A stretch of 64,000 bases of DNA, taken from the NCBI GenBank assembly GCA_036498945.1, contig DASYEQ010000050.1, forward strand, positions 1 through 64,000. The letters are read 5' to 3'. The stretch's first letter is position 1; the number at the start of each line of letters is the position of its first letter. This document shows, piece by piece, positions 41,701-50,498 of the stretch. The notes under the pieces were generated by a model. That model was not told the origin of the DNA, made no database searches, and saw only the letters and a program-made list of their open reading frames with translations. The translations under genes were made by a program, and so were the position numbers. The DNA comes from JAQGMJ01 sp036498945. GTDB taxonomy: Bacteria > Pseudomonadota > Gammaproteobacteria > Burkholderiales > JAEUOS01.

Positions 41701-42396
41701 GTGAAGATCCTGGCCGACATGGAACCCTTCCGCCGCTTGAGCGAGGGCGGCCGGAAACTGCTGGCCCAGGGCCAGATGACGCGCAGCGTCGGCCGCGCCG
41801 CGCCGCTATTGCACAAGGGGCAGCCGGTCTCGGGGGCCTATCTGGTGCTCGAAGGGCGGCTACGGGTATTCACCATCTCCCCCGGCGGCACCGAGGCAAC
41901 GCTGTATTTCGTCGAACCCGGCGAGACCTGCGTGCTGGCGCTCAACTGCCTGTTCAACGACCTGCTGTACCCGGCCTGGGTGCAGGCCGAGGCCGCCACC
42001 GCGGTCAGCATGATCCCTGGCCCGGTGTATCGCAAATTGTTCGAGACCGAGCCGGTGATCCAGAACCTGACGGTGCAAGCGCTTTCCACCCTGGTGTTCC
42101 GCCTGATGGGCGAACTGGAAGACGTGCACGCGAACAACCACCGCCAGCGCCTGGTGCAGTTCATCCTGCTGCACGCTTCCGCCGACGGCGTATTGCGCAT
42201 GACCCAGCAGGAAGTCGCCCGCCACCTGGGGACGACGCGCGAAGTCATCGCCCGCCTGCTGCGCGATTTCGTCGCGCGCGAACTGGTGCGGACCGGGCGC
42301 GGCACGACCGCCATCCGCGACCTGTTCGGATTGCGCCAGGTGCTGGCGCCCCACCCGCCGCAGGCTGGCGGCCGCCGCGCCGCCGGCAAGGGCTAA
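41701..42396 (+). CDS. Crp/Fnr family transcriptional regulator
   Basis: This is a 231-residue regulator with a cNMP-type barrel (VSGAYLVLEGRLRVFTISPGG, YFVEPGETCVLALNCLF, YPAWVQAEAATAVSMIPG), a long dimer helix and a winged helix-turn-helix, MTQQEVARHLGTTREVIARLLRDF. There is no N-terminal Cys cluster, so it is not a classical oxygen-sensing FNR; two cysteines in ETCVLALNC are in the barrel. It is the last gene of the MAPEG-SDR-cupin unit and probably its regulator. GTG at 41701 fits the spacing; ATG 41719 would shorten it by six. Confidence 0.9.
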   Translation: MKILADMEPFRRLSEGGRKLLAQGQMTRSVGRAAPLLHKGQPVSGAYLVLEGRLRVFTISPGGTEATLYFVEPGETCVLALNCLFNDLLYPAWVQAEAATAVSMIPGPVYRKLFETEPVIQNLTVQALSTLVFRLMGELEDVHANNHRQRLVQFILLHASADGVLRMTQQEVARHLGTTREVIARLLRDFVARELVRTGRGTTAIRDLFGLRQVLAPHPPQAGGRRAAGKG

Positions 42397-42594
42397 ACTA
42401 GGGAGCGCCGCCGTCGGCGCAAGTGGGGGCGCTGGTTCGCCAGCGCATCCGCGCGGCGAGCCGGCGCGTATCCCCGTGTTGCGCCTGCTATGCAAAGATG
42501 GCGGCGCAGCCCGGTCATCCGGGTTCCTGCTCGTTCGGGCGCTGTCCGCTGCCCCATGCCACCCGCGCCCTCCGGCGCCAAAAAGGAGAAGACC

Positions 42595-43200
42595 ATGCAT
42601 GCTTTCCGCTTCGCAGCCGCCCTGCTGCTTTCCCTGCTCACCGCCGTACCGGCGCTGGCGCAGACGCCGCCCACCCGTGTGCGCGGCACCATCGTCTCGC
42701 TCGACGGCCAGATGCTGACCGTGAAAGGCCGCCGTGGCGACGAGATGAAGATCAAGCTGGCCGACAATTATTCCGTCGCCGCCGTCGTCCCCATCACCCT
42801 GGCCGACATCAAGCAGGGCAGCTTCATCGGCAGCGCGGCGATCAAGCAGGCCGATGGCACGCTGAAGGCGCAGGAAGTGCTGGTGTTCCCCGAAGCCATG
42901 CGCGGCGCCGGCGAAGGCCACTATCCCTGGGACCTGACGCCCAATTCCACCATGACCAATGCCACCGTCGAAGCGGTGGTGGACGGCACCAGCGGCCGCG
43001 AGATGTCGCTCACCTACAAGGGTGGCAAGCAGAAAATCGCGGTGCCGCCGAACACCCCGGTGGTGACCTTCGAGCCGGGCGACAAGTCGATGCTCAAGGC
43101 GGGCGCGAAAGTGTTCATCGGCGCGCAAAAAGCGGCCGACGGCAGCCTGTCCGCCGGTCGCGTGGCGGTCGGCAAGGATGGCTTCACGCCGCCGATGTAA
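42595..43200 (+). CDS. exported OB-fold-like protein (DUF5666-like)
   Basis: This is a 201-residue secreted protein: signal peptide to ALAQ, then beta-rich repeats starting VRGTIVSLDGQMLTVKGRRG and ending VKIAVPPNTPVVTFEPGD. The pattern of short strands with T-G-x-I-x-x-x-x-G, seen twice (at about 29 and 125), is like DUF5666 or related OB-type domains. AAAAAGGAGAAGACC is a strong ribosome binding site. Function unknown. Confidence 0.82.
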   Translation: MHAFRFAAALLLSLLTAVPALAQTPPTRVRGTIVSLDGQMLTVKGRRGDEMKIKLADNYSVAAVVPITLADIKQGSFIGSAAIKQADGTLKAQEVLVFPEAMRGAGEGHYPWDLTPNSTMTNATVEAVVDGTSGREMSLTYKGGKQKIAVPPNTPVVTFEPGDKSMLKAGAKVFIGAQKAADGSLSAGRVAVGKDGFTPPM

Positions 43201-43246
43201 AGCGTCAGTAATCTTGCGTCCCGCCCGCCCCCAAGGCGGACGATCC

Positions 43247-43284
43247 AGCCGCCCCGGCCGCAAGCCCGGGGCGGCTGTTTTTTT
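43247..43284 (+). terminator. intrinsic terminator
   Basis: AGCCGCCCCGG (43247-43257) pairs with CCGGGGCGGCT (43266-43276), eleven perfect base pairs with an eight-base loop, followed by seven T. Confidence 0.92.
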
Positions 43285-43327
43285 GCGCGGGACGCAGCGC
43301 GCTACGTCATCGATAGCGCCCGCGGCC

Positions 43328-43353
43328 TTTACAAATCTTTACCGTCCTTAACA
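43328..43353 (+). promoter_or_regulatory. three 10-bp-phased TTTACA-like direct repeats
   Basis: TTTACA (43328), TTTACC (43338) and TTAACA (43348) recur with exact 10-base spacing, as expected for a winged-helix response regulator binding half-sites on one DNA face. It is upstream of the His-rich protein gene. The regulator is unknown. Confidence 0.55.
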
Positions 43354-43518
43354 CTCGCAATCGATTGTGAAAGCGCCCGAAAAGCGCTGCTTCTCCGTCG
43401 TTATTCAGTTCAAGCCGGGCGCGACACTGCCGGTACGGCCACGCCAATCAGCCGCCCCGACACACGCGGAAGCGCCGTCTCAGCCGGCCCCGCGTCCACA
43501 CCTTCCTGAAAGACGACG

Positions 43519-44226
43519 ATGACGATCAGTTCGATTAGCGACAACTCTTCCCTGTGGAGCACTTCACAGGCTTCCAGCACCACCGCGGTCACCAGCACCA
43601 GCGACAGCGACACCGAGGCCAGCGGCCAGGTGCATCACCATCATCACGGTGGCGGCCATGGCGGCGGCGGCATGATGAAAGACGTAATGCAGGCGCTCAG
43701 CGACTCGGGCGTGGGCGGTAGCACCGATTCCAGTGCCGCCACGACTAGCACCGACGGCTCTTCCACTTCGGCGACCGGCTCTTCCACTAGCACCACCGCG
43801 AGCACCGGCACCGACCCCAGCCAGACCGGCCAGGCGCTGCACCAGTTCATGCACGACCTGTTCCAGGCGATGAACGACCAGGGCGGCCAGTCCTCCTCCG
43901 GCGCTTCCGACAGCAGCACCGCCGCGGCCGGTGCCACCGGCGGCACGCCGGCGCCCTACGGCGGCGCGCAGAGCGCGCTGCAATCGATGATCAGCAATCT
44001 GAACTCGGGCAACACCTCCGGCCCGCTTTCCAAGCTGCAATCGGACTTCCAGAACCTGGTGACGGCGATGGGTTCGGGCTCCGGCACCAGCGCCACCGCC
44101 GGCAGCGACGGCGGCAGCACCTCTTCCGCCGGCCTGCAAAGCTTTCTCACCAACCTGGAACAGAAAATGGGCGCGCACCAGATGCCGCCCAGCGCGGTGG
44201 GCAACAGCATCAGCACGCAGGCGTAA
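43519..44226 (+). CDS. His-rich, Ser/Thr/Gly-rich protein of unknown function
   Basis: This is a 235-residue protein dominated by Ser, Thr, Gly and Ala. A HHHHHGGGHGGGG stretch (39-51) could bind metal. Three amphipathic islands interrupt the low complexity: MMKDVMQALSDSG, ALHQFMHDLFQAMNDQGG and LSKLQSDFQNLVTAMGSGSG, and QSFLTNLEQKMGAHQMP near the end. There is no signal peptide. Such proteins with helix islands in Ser/Thr linkers are known as hypothetical proteins in several proteobacteria. Codon use matches its neighbours. The start ATG at 43519 lacks a strong ribosome binding site. Confidence 0.75.
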   Translation: MTISSISDNSSLWSTSQASSTTAVTSTSDSDTEASGQVHHHHHGGGHGGGGMMKDVMQALSDSGVGGSTDSSAATTSTDGSSTSATGSSTSTTASTGTDPSQTGQALHQFMHDLFQAMNDQGGQSSSGASDSSTAAAGATGGTPAPYGGAQSALQSMISNLNSGNTSGPLSKLQSDFQNLVTAMGSGSGTSATAGSDGGSTSSAGLQSFLTNLEQKMGAHQMPPSAVGNSISTQA

Positions 44227-44306
44227 GGCGATGCCGGCCGGGGGAAGGCCCGGTGACCGCAGAGGCAGTAATTGCCGCTCGGCGCCGGTGAGTTAGGATA
44301 ATGCGC

Positions 44307-45140
44307 ATGGAAAAGTCCCCTCCGTTCGCCGAACTCGCCGCGCGGGCCGCCCGTGTCAACCAGCAATTGCTGGCGGCGCCGATCATCGAACTGAACGGCA
44401 TCGTTTCTCCCGGTGGCATCGGCGCCAGCCAGGCCGGTGCCGGCACCCCTTGGCATCTTGGTTTCGAGTTGGCAGGCTGGCGCCTGGACGGCGAACCGGT
44501 GCAGACGCAAGAGCTGCGTGTGCGCCGGCAGATCGAACGGACCGAAATCGATGCTTACCGTAAAAGCCTGCCGATTTACTCAGTCCGCCGGCTGCGGGTA
44601 CGGCTGGCGCTGCAAACCGAGTTTGGGCGGCCCCAGGCCTGGCTGGAGGAGATAGTTGGCCCGGTGGACGACGCCGAACTGGAATCACGGGCGGCGCAAT
44701 TGCGCGAGCCTGTGATCCACGATGATCCGGTATTCGGCGCATGCACCCTCAACCGCATGATCAAGTGGTTCGACGCCGGCGGTCGCTGGATGGATCGCCG
44801 GATAGCGGTTCACCTGTCGGCGCCGGATGTCGACGCCCTGCCCGAGGTGCTTGGTCACGCCCATGCCATCTGGGCCGAACAGGCGCGCTGGAACCAGGAC
44901 CTGATCGACCGCTGTGCCGCCGATCTCCTGGCACTGAAAAACGACACCTGGCTGGGCGACGACGAAACCGCCTTCACCGCCGAGACGTTCAAGGCGCGCC
45001 TGTCGCTGCAATCGCTGACCGTGGAATCCGACGGCTCCTTCAGTTTCTGGTTTGACGACGGCGACCTCTTCTGGGGGCACGCCATTGTGGTCGGGGGCGA
45101 CTTGAAGCAAGGGATCGCAAGAGCCGACATTGCGGGCTAG
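44307..45140 (+). CDS. DUF2262 domain-containing protein
   Basis: This is a 277-residue protein. The C-terminal half matches DUF2262: FGACTLNRMIKWFDAGGRWM, HAHAIWAEQARWNQDLID, LLALKNDTWLGDDE and FSFWFDDGDLFWGHAIVV. The N-terminal 130 residues form an additional region with RVRLALQTEFGRPQAWLEEI. DUF2262 proteins are of unknown function, some listed near polymorphic toxin systems as possible immunity proteins. ATG 44307 has AGGA at seven bases; ATG 44301 is too close. It precedes another DUF gene by 83 bases. Confidence 0.85.
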   Translation: MEKSPPFAELAARAARVNQQLLAAPIIELNGIVSPGGIGASQAGAGTPWHLGFELAGWRLDGEPVQTQELRVRRQIERTEIDAYRKSLPIYSVRRLRVRLALQTEFGRPQAWLEEIVGPVDDAELESRAAQLREPVIHDDPVFGACTLNRMIKWFDAGGRWMDRRIAVHLSAPDVDALPEVLGHAHAIWAEQARWNQDLIDRCAADLLALKNDTWLGDDETAFTAETFKARLSLQSLTVESDGSFSFWFDDGDLFWGHAIVVGGDLKQGIARADIAG

Positions 45141-45223
45141 CCGGTCACTTTCGGAAGCGCGGCGGGTTCGGGTGTAAGCTAATGCCACGCCGATCATGTA
45201 ATCCCGGCCTGCGGGTGAATGCG

Positions 45224-45796
45224 ATGAACGAAAACGAATCTGAAATCAGCGAAGTGCTGCGCTACTGGATCTGGTCCGGCTTTTACGGCGAGGACGAGGT
45301 CCAGGAGATGCTCGACGACCTGCTCGAAGAAGAAGCCGAAGAAGGCATGCAGGCGGACGAGGACACGCTGCGCGACTACATCAGCGAGGAATTCGAGCGC
45401 AAGGCCGATGCCGAGGCCGACTGGCCGGAGGTGACCGATTGCGACCGGTTGGACGCGGTATTCGCCGCCATGGAAGACGAGGGCATTTGCGCGCTGCAAA
45501 ACGCCGGCAACACGCTCTCCGACGGCCTCTCGGATGTGGCGCAGGCGCTGCACGAGCGCGGGCCCGAGCATTACTACGGCTACTGCTTCTACCACGGCCA
45601 GGACCTGGAACGCGCGATCGACGGCAACGGCCTGACGCTGGCCTTCGGCGACCTCGACGACAACCCGGTGAAAATGGTGCGCGTGGGCGAAGCGGTGGTG
45701 GCGGCGCTGCAAGCAGCCGGGTTCGAGACGGTGTGGGACGGCACCGCGGACAAGCGCATCGACATTCCGAAGATCGACTGGAAGCGGCGCGGCTGA
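45224..45796 (+). CDS. DUF6891 domain-containing protein
   Basis: This is a 190-residue acidic protein. VTDCDRLDAVFAAMEDEGIC, LQNAGNTLSDG, the GYCFYHGQDLERAIDGNGL segment with LAFGD, and FETVWDGTADKRIDIP match DUF6891. The family has no known role. Neighbour DUF2262 is on the same strand; both may be part of a small accessory pair, and such proteins often scatter as orphan immunity-type genes. The N-terminal part is a helical, strongly acidic segment (LLEEEAEEG). Confidence 0.87.
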   Translation: MNENESEISEVLRYWIWSGFYGEDEVQEMLDDLLEEEAEEGMQADEDTLRDYISEEFERKADAEADWPEVTDCDRLDAVFAAMEDEGICALQNAGNTLSDGLSDVAQALHERGPEHYYGYCFYHGQDLERAIDGNGLTLAFGDLDDNPVKMVRVGEAVVAALQAAGFETVWDGTADKRIDIPKIDWKRRG

Positions 45797-45910
45797 TGGG
45801 GCACAGACCCCGTTACTGCTGGGCGTTCTGCTATTGAGCATCTATGCGGCGCTGGTCTACCGCCGCTTCGCCGCGCATATCAAAGCCAAGCACTACGCAC
45901 CTGGGCGGCG

Positions 45911-46111
45911 ATGAACGGTCCCGAGCCGGATGCGCCGCGCGCCGACGGCGCAGGCAATCTCCTGTTCTACTGTCTCCTCTCCGGTGGCTATCGCAGGCTG
46001 GCAGACGCGGAATTGACGCGCATGGGCAACTGGCTGCGGTTTGCCGCGCCGGTCATCCTCCTGGGACTGGTGTGCGCGTTCGCCGTCGTGCCGGCCCTGG
46101 CGTGGCCCTGA
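45911..46111 (+). CDS. small membrane protein, uncertain
   Basis: This is a 66-residue frame starting MNGPEPDAPRADG with one good hydrophobic helix near its end (FAAPVILLGLVCAFAVVPAL). Directly upstream, another short frame (TTG at 45834 to TGA at 45912-45914) also encodes a hydrophobic segment then basic residues, and its stop overlaps this start as ATGA. Either two coupled small membrane peptides exist, or this is a remnant of a larger gene. No ribosome binding site is strong. Confidence 0.45.
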   Translation: MNGPEPDAPRADGAGNLLFYCLLSGGYRRLADAELTRMGNWLRFAAPVILLGLVCAFAVVPALAWP

Positions 46112-46124
46112 TAGAGCGGGCTCC

Positions 46125-47678
46125 TCAGGCGGCCTTGCGCTCCTGCTCGCTGCGCTCGCGCTTTTCGCGCACCCGCATCACCTTCAGCGGCACTTCCTGC
46201 GCGTCCTGCGGCGCGCCCCAGAATTCGCGCAAGGTCGGGCCGTCTTCGATGCGGCGGTCGATGAACAGGAAGTGCTTCCATTCATGGAACCAGACACGCC
46301 GGCCCATGCGGGTGTACCAGCGCATGCCGTGGCGCGCGGCGGCATCGGGATTGAAAAAGCTGCGCCACAGCGCCCGCGGGCGCGCCTGCACGATCACTTC
46401 GATGCACTTGACCCAGAGACAGACGCGCCAGGGCGCCATGTGGCGGGTGGCGAGCACCTGGTGCTTGTAGTCCCACAGGCGCTGGTCGGTCTGGATCACG
46501 CGGCGGTGTTGCGCCTGGCGGTAGTAGCCGGTCCAGCGGTGCGGCGTGACGAACAGCGCGGTGATCTGGTCCGGGTCGTAGGCGATCAGCTGGCGTAGCG
46601 TCCGGAACAGGTCGCGATCGGTGACTTCCTCGAAATCGGCCACCCAGGTGGCGAGCGACAGGATGCCGTGCACCCGCAGCAGGCGGATCGCTTCGCGGTC
46701 GGTGTTGGTGTCGCCCCCCTTCCTGATTTTTGCCAGCGTGGCGGCGTCGGTGTTCTCGATGCCGAGCAAAAAGCGCTCGATGCCGGCCTGGCGATAAAGG
46801 TGCAGGATGTCGGCGTCGCGCACGATGTCGTCGGCCCGCGTGGAGCCGATGATGGAAACCGGCACGTTTTCCGCAATCATCGCTTCGCAGAATTCGCGCC
46901 AGGCGGCCTTGTTCACCGTCGGGTTCTCGTCCGCCAGGTTGACCAGTTCAACGCCATGCTCGCGGTGCAGCCAGGCGATCTCGGCGGCGAACTTGCGCGG
47001 GTCTCGGTGGCGCCAGCGCGCCCAGTAACCGCGCTGGCCGCAGTAGTTGCACAGGTGCGGGCAGCCGCGCGAGAACTGCATCACCACCGAGCGCTTGCCG
47101 CCGTAGTAGCCGTAGCGCGCGCAGTCGATCAACTCCCAGCCGGTGCGGCAAGCATCGAGGTCGTCGATCATTTCGGCGGCCTCGGTTTCAATCACGCGGC
47201 GCGTATTTCCAGTCCCGCGCCGGAAGGCAATGCCGGGCACGCGCGCCAGGTCGCTGCCTTCTTCGATGGCGGCGGTCAGGCGGCGCACGGTCTCTTCGCC
47301 TTCACCGCGCACGCAGATATCGACCTGCGGCTCGGCTTCGAGGATCTCGCGGAAGTGATACGTGGGAAAGACCCCGCCGTAGACGATGAGGGTGCGCGGC
47401 AGCAGCGCACGGATGCGCCGCGCCAGGCTGGCGGCGATGGGATGCGCCGAGGTCGAGCCGGAATGCCCGAGCATCAGCACCTGCGGCCGGCGCTCCACCA
47501 CGCGGCGCACGATCTCGTCGTGCGCAAGTGGCCCGAGTTCGGCATCCAGCAGGCTGACTTCATGCCCGGCGTCGATCAGCGAGCCGCCGACGTTGAGCAG
47601 GCCCAGCGGCGGCAGCTGTTCCTTCGGGATGCGGCTACCGATAGCGACGTGGGGCGGGTTGAGCAGCAGGATGCGCAT
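46125..47678 (-). CDS. bchE: BchE-type B12-binding radical SAM anaerobic Mg-protoporphyrin IX monomethyl ester cyclase
   Basis: This is a 517-residue enzyme. An N-terminal cobalamin-binding domain (LLLNPPHVAIGSRIPKEQ, GHSGSTSAHP) precedes the radical SAM core CPHLCNYC (C206, C210, C213), and the C-terminal part has SFFNPDAAARHGMRWYTRMG and RRVWFHEWKHFLFIDRR typical of BchE. BchE forms ring E of bacteriochlorophyll without oxygen, at the expense of SAM and with cobalamin. No other bch, crt or puf gene is in the window, so it stands outside a photosynthesis cluster. A related activity on another porphyrin is possible but similarity is strong throughout. Confidence 0.92.
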   Translation of the reverse strand: MRILLLNPPHVAIGSRIPKEQLPPLGLLNVGGSLIDAGHEVSLLDAELGPLAHDEIVRRVVERRPQVLMLGHSGSTSAHPIAASLARRIRALLPRTLIVYGGVFPTYHFREILEAEPQVDICVRGEGEETVRRLTAAIEEGSDLARVPGIAFRRGTGNTRRVIETEAAEMIDDLDACRTGWELIDCARYGYYGGKRSVVMQFSRGCPHLCNYCGQRGYWARWRHRDPRKFAAEIAWLHREHGVELVNLADENPTVNKAAWREFCEAMIAENVPVSIIGSTRADDIVRDADILHLYRQAGIERFLLGIENTDAATLAKIRKGGDTNTDREAIRLLRVHGILSLATWVADFEEVTDRDLFRTLRQLIAYDPDQITALFVTPHRWTGYYRQAQHRRVIQTDQRLWDYKHQVLATRHMAPWRVCLWVKCIEVIVQARPRALWRSFFNPDAAARHGMRWYTRMGRRVWFHEWKHFLFIDRRIEDGPTLREFWGAPQDAQEVPLKVMRVREKRERSEQERKAA

Positions 47679-47829
47679 GGAGGCCTCTTTTTGTTGTGCT
47701 GCCGGCAGCGTAAGAGGCGGGCATGGCGCGGCGCGGGCGTATTCATGGCAATCCGCGGGCGCAGTTGAACTCAGGCGCCATAATCGTGGTCGTTATAGAT
47801 AAGGCCGCCGGTGCGGCCGGGAGAACCGG

Positions 47830-48351
47830 GTGGCCAAGGACAGCGTGGAAAAGCGGGGCGAGTTGATGGTGCTGCCGCGCAATGCGACGGAACTGGAGGC
47901 GGCGAAAGCGCGCGCCCGCAAGCGCCTGACGCGGGCAGCGGCGCTGGCCTCGGCCGCCACCGTAATTCCCCTGCCGGGCATCGACATCGCGGTAGACGCG
48001 GCGGCGCTGCTCCAGGTGATTCCGGCGATCAATCGCGACTTCGGCCTGACGCCGGCGCAGATCGAGCAACTGTCACCGAACAGGCAACTGGTGATCTACA
48101 AGGCGATCGTCGGCATCGGCAGCGCAATGGTGGGCAAGCTGGTGACGCGCGAACTGGTGATCGAGGCACTGAAGGCGGTGGGCGTGCGCCTGACGGTGAA
48201 GCAGGCGAGCAAATTCGTGCCGCTGGCAGGCACGGCACTGTCGGCGGCAATCGGCTTCACCGCCATGCAGTACGTCGGACGCCAGCACATCCGCGAGTGT
48301 GTCAAGGTGGCGCAGCTAGTGCAGGAAGAGGCGCGCGGCGAATCGGTTTGA
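47830..48351 (+). CDS. DUF697/YcjF-like small membrane-associated protein
   Basis: This is a 173-residue protein. An amphipathic N-terminal helix with KARARKRLTRAAALASA leads into ATVIPLPGIDIAVDAAALLQ and IPAINRDFGLTPAQIEQLS, later KFVPLAGTALSAAIGFTAMQYVG: two hydrophobic hairpins with the I-P-x-P-G-x-D pattern of DUF697-type proteins, which in GTPase partners link to the membrane. The start is GTG 47830. It is divergent from bchE. Function unknown. Confidence 0.8.
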   Translation: MAKDSVEKRGELMVLPRNATELEAAKARARKRLTRAAALASAATVIPLPGIDIAVDAAALLQVIPAINRDFGLTPAQIEQLSPNRQLVIYKAIVGIGSAMVGKLVTRELVIEALKAVGVRLTVKQASKFVPLAGTALSAAIGFTAMQYVGRQHIRECVKVAQLVQEEARGESV

Positions 48352-48364
48352 AAACACGCCCTCT

Positions 48365-48757
48365 TCAGGTTGCCGCGCTGACGTAATACCAGCGTCCATC
48401 CTCCTTGAGGAAACGGCTCAGTTCCTCCAGCTTGTGGGCACGGCCATTGACGCGGTAGCGGGCGACGAAATCGACGCTGGCGTGGTGCGCGTCCTGCACT
48501 TGGTGCGACTTCACCTTCAGGCCGATCCATTGTGGTGCCTGCGCCTCTTGCTCCAGGTCGAGCCGCACGGGGCGGGTGCTGGCGTGCCAGGTGGCGAGCA
48601 GGTAGGCCTCTTCACGCAGGGCGTAAGCGGTGTAGCGCGAGCGCATCAGCGCTTCGGCATCCGGCGCGGGGATCGCGCCGTGGAGGTAACGCCCGCAGCA
48701 ATTCTCGAGCGCGTGGCCACTGCCACAGGGGCAGGCGGCGGGGACTGGCTTGCGCAT
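48365..48757 (-). CDS. YchJ family protein
   Basis: This is a 130-residue protein of the YchJ (UPF0225) family: CPCGSGHALENCCGRYLHG is an N-terminal SEC-C zinc motif (CxCxSx(n)CC), then EALMRSRYTAYALREEAYLLATWH and a NTF2-like rest, WIGLKVKSHQVQDAHHASVDF, FLKEDGRWYYV. Function of the family is unknown. It follows the carboxylase gene by 12 bases and is likely in the same unit. ATG 48757 was chosen over TTG 48763. Confidence 0.92.
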   Translation of the reverse strand: MRKPVPAACPCGSGHALENCCGRYLHGAIPAPDAEALMRSRYTAYALREEAYLLATWHASTRPVRLDLEQEAQAPQWIGLKVKSHQVQDAHHASVDFVARYRVNGRAHKLEELSRFLKEDGRWYYVSAAT

Positions 48758-48769
48758 CGGCAATGCCGC

Positions 48770-50377
<1,608 letters not shown>

Positions 50378-50415
50378 GCTGTTGTCCCGGCGCCCCGATA
50401 GGGCGGCTTGTGGTG

Positions 50416-50437
50416 TTGACGTTTACGTTAACGTCAA
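50416..50437. promoter_or_regulatory. 22-bp palindrome, candidate LiuR operator
   Basis: The arms TTGACGTT and AACGTCAA are perfectly inverted around TACGTT, 20 of 22 positions symmetric. An ACGT-rich MerR-type palindrome in front of a leucine-pathway carboxylase gene is what is expected for LiuR. No liuR gene is in the window. Confidence 0.72.
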
Positions 50438-50498
50438 TTCTAGCAAGGCCGGAGGCGGGACGGGCGGAGAAGGCTTTCGCCCTCTCCGCGCGGCGGCC

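Larger units (their letters stand above)
43201..43518. other. intergenic region with terminator and repeated TTTACA-like boxes
   Basis: This 318-base gap holds the terminator at 43247-43284, then an AT-richer control region at 43320-43375 with three TTTACA-like direct repeats and the palindrome CAATCGATTG at 43358-43367. The rest (43376-43518) is the probable leader of the His-rich protein gene. No open frame here looks coding. Confidence 0.6.

Noticed and set aside
43636..43650. Penta-His codons suggesting a cloning vector tag
   Set aside because: The His run is inside a natural low-complexity gene with normal flanks and genome-like codon use, so it is not an artefact of a vector.
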